64,000 nt of DNA from Branchinecta lynchi. Its lineage: Eukaryota; Arthropoda; Branchiopoda; Anostraca; Branchinectidae. Where the stretch lies: contig JAKZAP010000014.1 in assembly GCA_023053575.1 (NCBI GenBank), positions 248,001 through 312,000 on the forward strand, in the 5' to 3' direction. Of this stretch, positions 45,201 to 54,464 are shown one piece after another (the stretch's first letter is position 1; each line of letters begins with the position of its first letter). The translations under genes were made by a program, and so were the position numbers. The notes below the pieces were generated by a model, which was not told where the DNA came from, did not search any database, and worked only from the letters and a program-made list of their open reading frames with translations.

Positions 45201-47197
45201 TCACATCAAAAATGTTTGAAGAAATTATGAAAGTCATGAGCATGCACCACCTCACCACTACTTCTTTCCGTCCAAATTGCAACGGTCAGGTCGAGAGAAT
45301 GCACCAGACTGTGAAAGACATTCTTTCCCAGTACCTCTCCCCCAGTCGAGATGACTGGGACGAACACTTGCCGTTTGCGATATTTTGGTTGAATACCGCA
45401 CATAACGTGTCTACTAAGGAGACCCCGTTTTATGCTATGTTTTTGCGTGATCCCATGCCTTCCCTTTTCGATGTGGCACCACGTCGCCTGTTTTATGATT
45501 CTATGGAGAACTACAAATCTGAGATCCTAAACAGAATGAAAATAGCACATGACCAGATTTCTGCCAATATTCATGTTTCAAAACATAAGCAGAAATCCCA
45601 GTACGATAAAGATTGCGAAAAATTCACCCCGCATAGCCCTGGTGATATTGTTTTTCTCAAAGTCCCCCCTGCCCCTGGTATAGGTTCAAAACTTCGTAAA
45701 GAGCGCGCAGATGGACCATACCGCGTTATTCGCGTTATGAATGAAGGCCGGAATTATGAGATCCAAAAGTTCGGATCAAAGACGCAGGTCGTCCATTTTG
45801 ACCGTTTGGAGGGATCTAGGTTAAGATCCCCATGGGTATTAGAACCCAAGGTTGAATCGACAAATTTGCCTGCCGTGCCGGCTAGTGAACGCCAGGTTTT
45901 ACCCCCAATCGCAACAATTACGGAGCAATCTGCTCCATGTTCAGTACCGTTGGACTTGGCAGCGCTGTGTAACGCGCCTCTACTTCTGCCGCAAACACCA
46001 AGGGCCTCGAATTATTGCCACCTCGACAACCCTATCCCAGAATCTTTCTTACTACGACCAACGGCAGAAGCACCAATGTGCCCTCGTGCGCCGCCACATT
46101 TTGACAGTGAGTCAAATCTTCTCGAGACAACTGTCTTTTGCGAGGCGCCGGTGTTAAGGCCCGCCTCAATAACCCCTACCACTCTCCCTCCCCAGAACAG
46201 CACTTTCCTTTCTTATTCCCCTTACCAAATCGAGTATACCGAGCAAGCTGATACTATGAGAAGCGATTGGCCCCGGCCATTAACGCCGGAGTGTCCCTCC
46301 GAGCAGGCATCTTTTCTCTTGCAGGTGTCGTCGCCGCTGGTGGACCCTCGCCAGTCGCTGCCCCGTGCCGTTTCTTCTATGAACCTCAGTTCAGATAGTC
46401 AAATCTCAAGTCCGTCACTGTCCCTTCTGACTAACGATTTTGAGTTTATCAATGCTTCGAATACTACTTACGCAAGCTTGCCGGACCGACTCTCAGTCCC
46501 GGTACAGCACTCATTTTCAAATTCAACTCCTAGCACACCTAAAATATCAGAAAGCAAATTCAGAAATTTCAAGTTCAACCCAAACCAGTCGGACCTCTAT
46601 CAGCTAACTTTTAATTCAGAGCCATCCGAATCTAGTTCAAATTCTCTATCTGAAATCTCCGACGAAATTTTCTGTCACGACTTTTCCGCACGGCACGCAG
46701 GTAGCGACAGAAGAAGCAACGGCGTTGAGGTCCCAGCGTCTCCGAGCGTCACAGCGCCACCGATGGGACAACTCACATCGCCAACGCCGCCAACGGAGCC
46801 CGTAACGCCGTCGACGCCCCCGACAGTCATCATCACGCCACCAACGCCACCAACCTTGTACGTCACGCCACCGACGCCGCCAACCTTGCACGTCACTACG
46901 CCACCTATGACACGCACGCCTTGCCATCCGTATCCGCCCTCCTCACCCGGCGCTCCAGACGCTCATTCTCCTGTCTCCCCTCCACGGGTCGAGCTTACCC
47001 TTCCCCTCCGGAAATCCAACCGCCTGCAGAGACCACCAGATCGGTACCAGTCCGCCGACTTCCGTACCGCATCACGGTCCCGCTCACACGATGTGCCACG
47101 ACCTAAAGCCACCAAACCAACTTACCCGCAACAATCAACTAAGAAAGGAAGAACCTACTCTACTACGTATCCTCACTCCAGCGATACAAGCTCGTAG
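42095..47197 (+). CDS. pol: Pol polyprotein: protease, RT, RNase H, integrase
   Basis: Made as Gag-Pol by -1 frameshift; open from 42095 to TAG 47197. Counting from 42323: protease LYDTGAECNLIS (13-16 DTGA); RT about 310-520 with NDYRRLNK, FSKMDLVQGF and an MLDD box near 455 where YxDD is usual; RNase H near 603-690 (TCDSSGFAIGA, KREAVALWE, RTDHQPL); integrase with an HHCC finger near 825-860, then SIDIVGP, LTDRGSNF and GQVERMHQ holding the D, D, E triad (about 893, 955, 990). A GPYRVI motif near 1131 marks the GPY/F domain. The last ~440 residues are Ser/Pro/Thr-rich with TPPTPPT repeats and no known domain. No internal stop, so it may be functional. Confidence 0.95.
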   Translation, partial: PGKRARSALLWGSATDRSFYPTPIPVPEPAPQCPSFAQPNERPEQVAKPSFRLEHSPPESCLVCTVQGSSNLSFVNLCFGTYRVKTLYDTGAECNLISEDTAANIQSCIIDRSKTCISASTLCGPLTVTSEVTVQFSLLGRTFVEKFLVIPRLCFGALVGRPFIRSAGLMLDPTTDIFSLKFPGQSQPSTREPRVCSIGIGEKLVPSKCAYRIRPHYARPISCSVLGLPTGTKNILIEGNEALQARNIMVLPQLVPISPGGTVVFIAENHSLTKVRVRKGDLSLLSIDPLPSDATASDLVNDLVEPLFESMVNSVKIGWSDISRDDYLKNFPLDHIPPTYKTEMEDILWEFRTIFARSDDDLGDCTVVTHRIETGDHPPIRQRPYRVPIQLQSELKTRVEAMLRQGVLEESCSPWASPVSLVKKKDGSYRLVNDYRRLNKITKFDSYSLPRIDDILDRMHGFTVFSKMDLVQGFLQTSVHPPHREKTAINTPFGLYQYRRMGFGLSNAPATCERMIEIVLRDILGLNTFAMLDDTGVGTKDHPEHFSVLREVFTRFRDHNLKLKPSKCEFCVPKLTFLGHVISADGIQPDPDKLSAVKNLRYPQNIAELRSSLALLSYFRKFVDGFAKIAKPLSDLTRKGRAFEFSEPQITAFETLRSSLLSEPILSYPDFEGSEFILTCDSSGFAIGACLSQVQNGQERAIAYASRVLSPVEQRYSTTKREAVALWEFVKKYRHYLVSKPFLVRTDHQPLKALPFMDCPNGKLARICLELQEYTFRVDYMPGKEMFVDALSRLVEAPVGEKTDPQPLVNVVQLSELPQEIGLDGIRRAQSGDIFCKGMVQRLAGTAELPPDYSILERSVESFCVEDEILCFIFSPSATYRDMVHVVPVIPDSLVPQVLEHFHAFSGHFGLSKMLHKMRFSVWFPNMYTRARHHVSVCVDCLKRKVPNRTPIAPLGIIPFPSGPMELVSIDIVGPLPRSRNDNSVILTVCCHFTKFMFGIPLPNQQTHVVARALIEKVFLPHGFPSQILTDRGSNFTSKMFEEIMKVMSMHHLTTTSFRPNCNGQVERMHQTVKDILSQYLSPSRDDWDEHLPFAIFWLNTAHNVSTKETPFYAMFLRDPMPSLFDVAPRRLFYDSMENYKSEILNRMKIAHDQISANIHVSKHKQKSQYDKDCEKFTPHSPGDIVFLKVPPAPGIGSKLRKERADGPYRVIRVMNEGRNYEIQKFGSKTQVVHFDRLEGSRLRSPWVLEPKVESTNLPAVPASERQVLPPIATITEQSAPCSVPLDLAALCNAPLLLPQTPRASNYCHLDNPIPESFLLRPTAEAPMCPRAPPHFDSESNLLETTVFCEAPVLRPASITPTTLPPQNSTFLSYSPYQIEYTEQADTMRSDWPRPLTPECPSEQASFLLQVSSPLVDPRQSLPRAVSSMNLSSDSQISSPSLSLLTNDFEFINASNTTYASLPDRLSVPVQHSFSNSTPSTPKISESKFRNFKFNPNQSDLYQLTFNSEPSESSSNSLSEISDEIFCHDFSARHAGSDRRSNGVEVPASPSVTAPPMGQLTSPTPPTEPVTPSTPPTVIITPPTPPTLYVTPPTPPTLHVTTPPMTRTPCHPYPPSSPGAPDAHSPVSPPRVELTLPLRKSNRLQRPPDRYQSADFRTASRSRSHDVPRPKATKPTYPQQSTKKGRTYSTTYPHSSDTSS
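42098..42143 (+). promoter_or_regulatory. -1 ribosomal frameshift signal between gag and pol
   Basis: The heptamer GGGAAAC at 42098-42104 sits with gag codons GGA and AAC in register. The pol frame opens at 42095, just after a TAA at 42092-42094. Six nucleotides downstream, GGTCCG (42111-42116) can pair with CGGACC (42138-42143), giving a stem at the usual distance; pseudoknot pairing was not worked out. No other canonical heptamer was needed to explain pol synthesis. Confidence 0.8.
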
Positions 47198-48378
47198 AGT
47201 CATCAACAACGCCATTTCCAACTTTAAACCAACAACCAACAACTATTCCACCATCAACTCAACCCCCATCACTAGTCAAATCCTCCAAATCCACCTCCAT
47301 CAATCCGTATCACCTGGACTGGACACCACGACAGCCAAGTGGAAATGTAAATATTTAGGTAGGAGTGTTAGGTCCGCGTTTTCCCGCTCGCAAGTGCGGC
47401 TATAAATATTTCCGGTTAGGTATATATATGTTCGTCCCCCCCCCCCCCCTTCTTAGTTTAATTGTGTAGGCCCTCTTTAAAGTCGCTTTTGTACATATGC
47501 TGATTTCGGTTTCGCTTCGCTAGCCCTTGCGATAACTGCACTGTTCCTTTAAGCATTGCTTTTTCTGCTTCCGCGCTTTTCATGCAGTTCCTTCAACTTT
47601 TCGGTCGATCTGACTGAAGCCGTTTGTCGGCCACCGCTAGCTTTTGTATTCCGCGCTTTGTTGCCTTATACTTCTTCATATAATGTATATATTATAAAAA
47701 ATCATATTGACGCCGTGTGTTCGGCCATCATTCTTAAAAATGCTTTGCGCCTGTCTTTTGCGCTTTCATTACTTGCGTGCCCTTACCTTTAGTGCTTTAT
47801 TTTGCGGCTTAGAGTGCGTAGGACCTCCCCCATTTCTACTTCAAGTTTTTTTTGTATCAAGGTCTTACCTTAGGTCGTTGCGACAGCTAACTGGAGTAAT
47901 TTTTAAAATTGCGGCCTTTCTTTTTCCCTTTCCTCCCAAATTCCTCCTAGTTTTCCCTTTTCCATTTTCTATTTTTAACAAATCTCAGAGACTTCTCTTT
48001 TGGGACGAGTTGTGGTACTGGCAACATTTCCCCAATATTTCCCTGATAATCCCTTTTTAAAGTTTCTTCCAGCCCCTAATTTATTTTAGAACTTAAAGGC
48101 ATCGACGCTTCAAATATTAATTCTGCCTTTATTTCGCATTTTATATTTGTTTTGGTTTGGTTCGTGTGGTCAGGGTAAGGTCAGTAGGACTGAAGCTCAA
48201 TAAAGGACCCTGAACTAACTGAACAGAGAGTGGGCTTTGATTTTTCACACTTATTTGATTGCCCCCTCTGTCAGAAACCTGGGTTGCCGCGATGGCTTAG
48301 CTATCGATGGTATGTTAGTAGGTGGGGCTGGAATGGAAACATTGTAGACTCTTTTGTTGCCCGTACACCACTCTGCCC
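47198..48378 (+). other. Retrotransposon 3' region, non-coding
   Basis: Between pol and the polypurine tract. It has a C-run (about 47438-47449), pyrimidine-rich stretches and AATAAA near 48200. Short frames have no membrane-anchor or fusion features that would suggest an envelope gene. Confidence 0.7.
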
Positions 48379-48392
48379 AAGGGGGGGAGGTG
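48379..48392 (+). promoter_or_regulatory. Polypurine tract
   Basis: AAGGGGGGGAGGTG immediately before the 3' LTR; expected primer for plus-strand DNA synthesis. Confidence 0.85.
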
Positions 48393-49065
48393 TGTTATGG
48401 AGACATCCCATAGCACTTTGCTCTGCAATAGTCCTCCTAATTATTCCCTCCATCTATCGCCTACTTTTCTATATATCCCTTCGGTTTCCATCACCATCAT
48501 TAATTTCCCGGCATCGTGACAATAGGTCACTCGGTCTTTATCCTAGCTTCAGTTAGCTGCTCGCTAATCCGAGGTCAGGCTTTGATCCATTTCATTCTAA
48601 GTATTTTGGCTGCGTAATGAATCCGCAGCCAAAAGTAGTTCTCTTTCATCCTTGGTCGGAGTAAGACCTCCGTTACTCTGTATTATAATTTATGGTAAGG
48701 ACCAGTTTACATATTTAGTTAGGGACCCATTAGTGCTATATTATATGTGTCACACTCTTGGTACACGATTTACATAGATAAATTAACTATAGACGTTATG
48801 GTCCATCTCGGCTAGTAGGCCTCGGGCTTGACTGGATATGTGAATTCCAGCTTCGCTAGGATGTGTGAACCAGCTTGATTAGGGATTTCTGGATTGACTG
48901 CGGCTGAGCTATAGAATTCCCTGAGACTTTACCTTGTCTCTTTTGTCCGGTTTCCTGACTGGTCCTGGGCCTAGTGGGCACCTACGGTGTCAGAATGTCT
49001 TCAGCCCACACCCCAGGAGCCTTATCTTCATTAAACCTCGCCTCCACTCGTCCATCCTCTTAACA
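48393..49065 (+). repeat. 3' LTR
   Basis: 673 bp, TGTTATGGAG to TCCTCTTAACA, followed by the GCAT duplication. Differs from the 5' LTR by about seven substitutions and one G insertion, clustered in its last 250 bp. The 11-bp hairpin is at 48604-48634. Confidence 0.95.
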
Positions 49066-49069
49066 GCAT

Positions 49070-50156
49070 AAAGTACTTCACGAAAATCCAGTGCTATGGT
49101 CAAAAACACGCGGTATACGAAAAGACATTCGGCAATACGGGCCTACAGAGCACCACAAAATCATCATGGTCAAAATTCGTCGCGGAAGTACCTGGGTGGA
49201 AGGCAACGAAAGCAGAAGCACATCCATTTTCAGAATCTCCTCCATGGACAATGGCCCAACCTATAGTGCAAGACCAGCTGATCCCGTTGGACAAATCCCA
49301 CTATTCTACGGATACAGTAAACCAAATTTTCAAGTACGAAATGTCGACCCGTTTCGCCAACCACCTACAAATATACACAGATGGTTCAGTGAAAGGCAAG
49401 AAGGCAGGGGCGGCAGCCTGCATTCCCGAGTACAAGTTGAATATTGCCATTCGCCTCCCTGAAGGCACATCCATCCTCACAGCTGAGTTAGTGGCAATCG
49501 AAAAATCACTGGAAGTGGTTACCCAAATGCCTCCGGAGTCGAGAGAAGTGGTGATCCTGTCTGACTCCCGATCAGCACTACAACTACTACACAAAATAAA
49601 CTCGGCAAGTGAAGACACAGACCTCAAGAACATCAGAAATCTCCTTCAACTTCTCGAAGATCAAAACATCAGCTGCAAGTTTCAACATATCCCGAGCCAC
49701 AAGGGAATCCATCACAACGAAGAAGCGGACGCCTTGGCTAGTAAAGCAGCGGACAACCCAGCTCAATCCCAACTGCAAACGATGAGAGACATCATGCGAA
49801 ACCGTATCTCCACGAAGAAAATGCAGTTACACCCGTCACCCTTTAAAACACGTCATCAGTGCGTCACTTACTACAGGCTTAAGACTGAGACTCTCCTTCT
49901 AAACAAAACGCTGTTTGAATGGGGACTCCACAACACTCCACACTGCAGAACATGCCATCAGGTGGAAGAAGATGTGTAACATGTTCTATTCGACTGCAAA
50001 GGAGACAACCAAACAGCCAAATTGAGGACCACGTGCCGGAAACTAAGGATACAACCGTCTTTAAGCGCTATCAACCTAGCACCACTTCGGAAGTTGGAGG
50101 AGAAAGAACTTTTCCACCAGATGATCAAGATCCTACAGGAGAGAGAAGCCAGCTAG
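49070..50156 (+). pseudogene. LINE ORF2, part 2: RNase H and C-terminal knuckle with a stop
   Basis: It continues the LINE frame after the LTR element. RNase H motifs: IYTDGSVKGKK near 49373, TAELVAIEKSLE near 49485, LSDSRSALQLL near 49557 and PSHKGIHHNEEADALA near 49693. The domain removes RNA from the hybrid during integration. Then comes a zinc knuckle, CRTCHQVEEDV, interrupted by TAA at 49977-49979 and continuing HVLFDCK to the natural TAG at 50154-50156. The stop cuts the C-x2-C...H-x4-C motif in two. Everything up to 49976 is open. Confidence 0.9.
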
Positions 50157-50444
50157 ATCCCGTCTGACCCAAGCAGACATATGCCCAACGAAGAAGAAAA
50201 AACGTGCAGACGACGCAGGCCACCGAGCCAAGAAGAGAGGCCGAAAGGGAACGACGCTGACGTTGCTCCCAATGGCTTGATGATTTGGATGATGATGGAA
50301 AACCCGCAGCTAAGACCAAAATCGCTCCTGTTGCAAGACTAATCCTCTCTCAGGTTTCTTTCGGGTCAAATCAACTGAGCAACTGGCCTTTGATTTTGTA
50401 CTTAGAACTAATAACCTCTGTGATGTGAGAAGCAAAAGCTGGAC

Positions 50445-51371
50445 ATGACAGTTATGGTAGCCACCCACTTTGCCAGATACGGCATACCGAAGACCGTAAC
50501 GTCAGACAACGGGCCTCAGTTTTCAACGAAAGAGTTCAAAGATTTCATGGATAGATGTAGCATCGACCACAAAACATCCAGCCCAAAGTATCCACAGTCT
50601 AATGGATTCAGCGAGAAGTCCTTTCAGACAGCAAAACGGATCATGGCCAAAGCTGTAGAACACCAATCAGACCCATATCTGGCCATGCTAGAGTACCGGA
50701 ATACGCCAGTCGATGGACTGGCTTCCGCAGCTCAGCTGCTGATGAGTCGACAACTACGATCTATACTACCAATACTTCCCAAACGCCTGGAATCAAAAGT
50801 TGTTCCACGATCGACATTTCAAAAAACGAGAGAGAGACGGCAGAAACAACAGGAGAAGTCATACAACAAAAACTCGAAAGACCTGAAACCACTGCTCAAC
50901 CGTCAACATGTTTGGGCAAAGCGTGATGAAAATGCCAGGTGGCAAAAAGCAGTGGTATTGCAGAAACACGAATACACCCCACGGTCTTACATCATTCAAA
51001 CAGAGAATGGAAAGATCTACAGACGCAACAGGCGACACATTAGAGAGACAAACCAATACTCACCCACTTACCTTGAATTTGAGCACAAGGACCAGCAACA
51101 TGACATGCAGGCACAACAGGCACCTTCACCACCATCAGCGGGCGGGCCGGGAACACCGCGTTGCTCACCTACGAGCCCAACGCCACCCCTAATGTCACCT
51201 CTGCCCGCAGCTACACCAGCAGAAAGATTCACCACTCCGCCAGATGATGCCAGAGCCACAATGCCTCCCTTGCGATCACCAATCCGATCCAGCGTACCAA
51301 CCGGAGGCCCGACCATGCGCACCACGCGTTCCGGCAGACATGTGAAGGAAACGAAGAAGCTCAACCTCTAA
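50445..51371 (+). pseudogene. Integrase C-terminal part of a second gypsy-type element
   Basis: 308 codons, 5'-truncated. ARYGIPKTVTSDNGPQFS carries the second catalytic Asp and QSNGFSEKSFQTAK the catalytic Glu. A basic linker follows, then a C-terminal domain (LLNRQHVWAKRDENARWQK), a Pro-rich part and TTRSGRHVKETKKLNL, a tail typical of Mag-like gypsy elements. The first Asp, the zinc finger and all of RT are missing upstream, where the LINE now ends. It is not the same element as 38197-49065. Residual upstream sequence (50340-50444) includes a short frame-shifted piece. Confidence 0.85.
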
Positions 51372-51391
51372 TCCCAACAAAGGAGAGAGGA

Positions 51392-51533
51392 TGAAGAATC
51401 CTGCCATGCATGCTTGCATCCGTGTTTAGTGCAGTGTCACGTTATATGCTTGCTTTGCTTATGCTTGCGTTTTTGTTATAGGTGCTTGGGTTTCAATAAA
51501 CCATTAAATTGAGCTGAAGATTTTGCAGCAACC
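51392..51533 (+). repeat. Probable short 3' LTR of the second gypsy element
   Basis: A purine tract AAAGGAGAGAGGA precedes TGAAGAATCC; the segment ends in a CA near 51533 with AATAAA at about 51495-51500. No partner LTR remains in the window, so the ends are estimates. Confidence 0.45.
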
Positions 51534-52540
51534 ACTACATTAGGTTAGCATCATAATCTAAGGTTAGCATCATTTAACTAAGAAATAGGTTATCAACGAA
51601 TTATGAGGTTATAGCAGATTTGATTGACCTAAGTATTCATGAACATTTGATGTTTTCTTTTCCCTCACTAGGAGTCAGGAATAAAGACTGATTATAAGTT
51701 GGCCCAATGATGAAGTTCAGGGCAAGTTACAAAATGACCCCATGATACAAGGCTATGGTTTGTTTGGAATTGGTTTGGGGCAGCAAACCAAGCTCTTTTG
51801 CTCTGCTTAGGATTCGCCGAGAGTAGCTTAGTCTTCATAGGAGGAATTAGAAGGAGGAGTAGCCAAGCTGGTCAAAAGTTGAATAGAGATAAGATGCTGG
51901 AGAAAACATGCATCCTGAATCCCCGTCTGAACTTGGTTATAGGTTATAGCAAAATGTCGTGCTCGGATTTGATTCTCGCTATTGTTTTCGGTTTTCTGGT
52001 CGCTTTCGCGTCACAACATTGTGCACTTTCAGCCTTGATGCATGGAACTCTGGATCTGCATAGCAAAAAATCTGGATTTTGGTGAATACATAATACGTAA
52101 CCTGTCAGCAGTTAATACTTACTTGAAAAGGGTGTATCTAATTTTTTTTTGCTTTTTACAGTATCTTACAGTATACTTGACAGACAATATTGGCGACCGT
52201 GGTTGCCATATTCTCAAATAAGAAAACTCTCGGAGGTTCCATAAGAACCTGTCGATTGCGGCTTGAAATCCTAAAAGCAAATGATTATGAAATAGCTCAA
52301 TAATTGTATCAGCCATCTGACAAGGTATCAGAATTTGTGATTTTTGTTTTGTGCACAGTTGTCCCTTATTAACTCTTCAGGAAATTTCAGTTTGGTACAA
52401 AAGGCTGTCCAATTAAAATAAAATCTGAATCTTTGGCTCTAATAAAACCTTTTAGTGAGCATTTTTCATCTCTGCTCAAACGTAACATGAAAACCTCATG
52501 TGCCCCTGTAGTATCATCCATACAATTCATCATCCCTCTA
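51534..52540. other. No gene recognised
   Basis: AGGTTAGCATCAT occurs twice near 51545-51575. The plus-strand frame at 51798-52085 ends in a hydrophobic part but has no start context or family. Confidence 0.4.
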
Positions 52541-52700
52541 TAACACCAGTACACTCTGCAGTCCCATGATAACAGTCCTATCCTAGTGGCAAAATTTTCT
52601 GGTATTACCCTAGCCTAATGTTAAAAGGAAAAAGTTCCAACCGTGCGATATCAAGTGATAACGCACAGGCAGCCATGTGATATCAAGTAATATTGCACGG
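52541..52700. repeat. MITE-family copy related to 24381-24633
   Basis: 52541-52612 is the reverse complement of about 24560-24640. 52598-52660 then matches 24381-24440 directly. CCAACCGTGCGATATCAAGTG at the right is followed by an inverted partner (GATATCAAGTAATATTGCACGG), so this copy is partly palindromic too. Confidence 0.7.
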
Positions 52701-53559
52701 TTGGTCTGTTCATCAAGTTCATCAAGCATTTTCCCTCAAGTACTGAAAAATAGAGCCTGATCTCCAAAAAATGAATAAAAGACATCACTTTCAGGAGGAA
52801 AAACAAAAAACACTAAAAATTAATACAGTAAACAATAATGTTGGAAAAGTTTTAGAAAAGTCTTTAAAAACTGAAAAAAAATGTTGCTTTCCTAGCCAGC
52901 CAACCTGGGTTAGGCTATACCTTGTTACAGTCACATTCACACTGGAAATGGAGCTTGTCAACTGAAACAACATTACTTCCAACTTAATCTAACTTGTTTT
53001 CCTCTAGTCTCCAGAAGGCAGCTACTGAGCAATTCCAAAAGTATTAGTTCTTAATTTTTCTCTGATAAAGGTCCATTTACCATTACCAAATCTCCAGTGT
53101 TCCCACTTTTTCTGATGGAACCTGTGACTTTTGGCCAGAAAAAACAATGATATTTTGGCACCTACGAAAGTACGTCTTTTCACAAACTATTAACAAGAAA
53201 TCTCGCTATATCATCTTCACAATTAAACTACGCATCAACTTTTAAAGCATTGTCCTAATAGGTGTAATAAGGTGAATAGCGCTATACGCGATGTTTACGT
53301 CTTCATACACACGCCTGTTCAAATACAGCCCAAGAGGTTCTTATCATTGAGGCGTTCGGTGTTGACAAGGTAATACAATTTTTCGATCTCTAAAATATCC
53401 GAAAAAGTTCTTAGTACTACTTGAAGAACAGGAGTACAGGCTATAACGGAAATTATACTGTAAAAAAGCTATTAAAATAAGGGATGGACAGCACTGATCC
53501 TCGAACTGACGAAAAGCAGTCGTAATAGAACAAAAACGTGCTTTTTTAAAGAAAAGTCG
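52701..53559. other. No gene recognised
   Basis: AT-rich. Short frames on both strands at 52771-52982 overlap each other and have no motifs. Confidence 0.4.
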
Positions 53560-53750
53560 TTTCTTTGCTTCCAACAAAGTAGAACTGTTGTGCTTTCCTT
53601 GGCAACCCTGACGATGCTGCGTCTCTCCTCGGCCAGCTGGCGGAACCAATCAAGCGATCTGATTGGCTCTGCATAAGGAAGAATAGAGCTGAGCTCTATT
53701 TTCCTTATTCGCCTTATTACAGCGCGCCCCGAGGAAAAGAGGAATCTGTA
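53560..53750. repeat. CCAAT-palindrome repeat family, copy 3
   Basis: CAACAAAGTAGAACTG, then CTCCTCGGCCAGCTGGCGG, then CCAATCA, 7 nt, TGATTGG at about 53646-53666, then AATAGAGCTGAGCTCTATT (a perfect palindrome) and TTATTACAGCGCGCCCCGAGG. Longest copy of the family. Confidence 0.8.
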
Positions 53751-54255
53751 ATAACCCTTATACGCGGTAATACACCTTACAACACCTATTAGGAGTACCC
53801 TTTTAAGTTCTTGCTCACTCTCTCGAAGAAACGAAACACATTGCAGAATTCTGCAACCAGCAGCAACAGGGTTTGAGCTTTATCAATTCTATCTACCCTA
53901 AGAATTCTGCCGCTAGATGACATCGACTTCGCCACAAAAGAAAGAGATGACGCTAAATAAGGACGTTTATATGCCTGGGTCACAACAGTAGTCGTTTTCA
54001 CATTTCAACAGTAAGCTAGGGTTGCCATTTCACTAATCAGAAATACAGAAAAAAGACGCTGCTCAGCGAACCCTTCAGCGACAACCTTGCAAAGGTTAAA
54101 GATAGTTGATAATTACAACGGATACATATTTCCTGAAACAAAATCCTACTATCCCTTACTATTTTGCGTTACTAGCTACTAGCAACGTTAGCATTAATTT
54201 AAAAAAAAAAGATTGGAATAAAACAGTTGCTTTTTTACCGAATTTCCGCCAGGAG
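53751..54255. other. No gene recognised
   Basis: The minus-strand frame 53789-54001 shows no motif. AT-rich. Confidence 0.4.
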
Positions 54256-54434
54256 GTATCATGGGGCTGCACAGTGTACTAGTGTTATAATCGTTATCGC
54301 CCTTGCTTTTCTTCGGGCGATAGCAGAAAATTTGGCCCTTGGGCAGCATGACAGACTGCGCTCGGGCGATATCGGCCTATCGTGCCACCCGCGGGCCAAA
54401 TTTCTCCGCTATCACCCTCAGCAAGGGCGATAAT
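54256..54434. mobile_element. Palindromic MITE-like element
   Basis: 54289-54362 and 54370-54434 are inverted copies around AAATTTGGCCC, with outer ATAATCGTTATCGCCCTTGC and GCAAGGGCGATAATAA. The left flank is the shared block described at 24597. A partial copy lies in reverse at 24338-24375. The overlapping frame 54227-54433 is a reading of the palindrome. Confidence 0.75.
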
Positions 54435-54464
54435 AAGCCATGGCGCCTGGCACTTTTGATGTTT

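Larger units (their letters stand above)
38197..49065 (+). mobile_element. Ty3/gypsy-type LTR retrotransposon, nearly intact
   Basis: Total 10,869 bp with TG...CA ends and a 4-bp target duplication GCAT (38193-38196, 49066-49069). Order: LTR, primer site, long leader, gag, pol (protease, RT, RNase H, integrase), 3' region, polypurine tract, LTR. Gag and pol are open throughout. LTRs differ by about 7 substitutions and one indel, so the insertion is young. No env-like open frame follows pol. Ty3/gypsy assignment rests on the domain order with integrase last and on the GPY motif in the integrase tail. Confidence 0.95.
35906..50300 (+). mobile_element. 5'-truncated LINE split by an LTR retrotransposon
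   Basis: Non-LTR element with endonuclease, reverse transcriptase and C-terminal RNase H, of the broad I/Jockey grouping. The 5' end is lost inside the endonuclease domain, as expected from incomplete reverse transcription. The LTR element occupies 38197-49065. When it and one GCAT copy are left out, the two coding parts are in register. The 3' end is near 50290-50310, after a GATGATTTGGATGATGATGG stretch. Confidence 0.85.

Noticed and set aside
46646..46927. Minus-strand Gly/Val- or Arg/Trp-rich frames
   Set aside because: Antisense of the TPPTPPT repeats in Pol.
48230..48556. Plus-strand frame running into the 3' LTR as a possible envelope or accessory gene
   Set aside because: Most of it is LTR sequence, repeated at 38172-38360; no signal peptide or membrane anchor.
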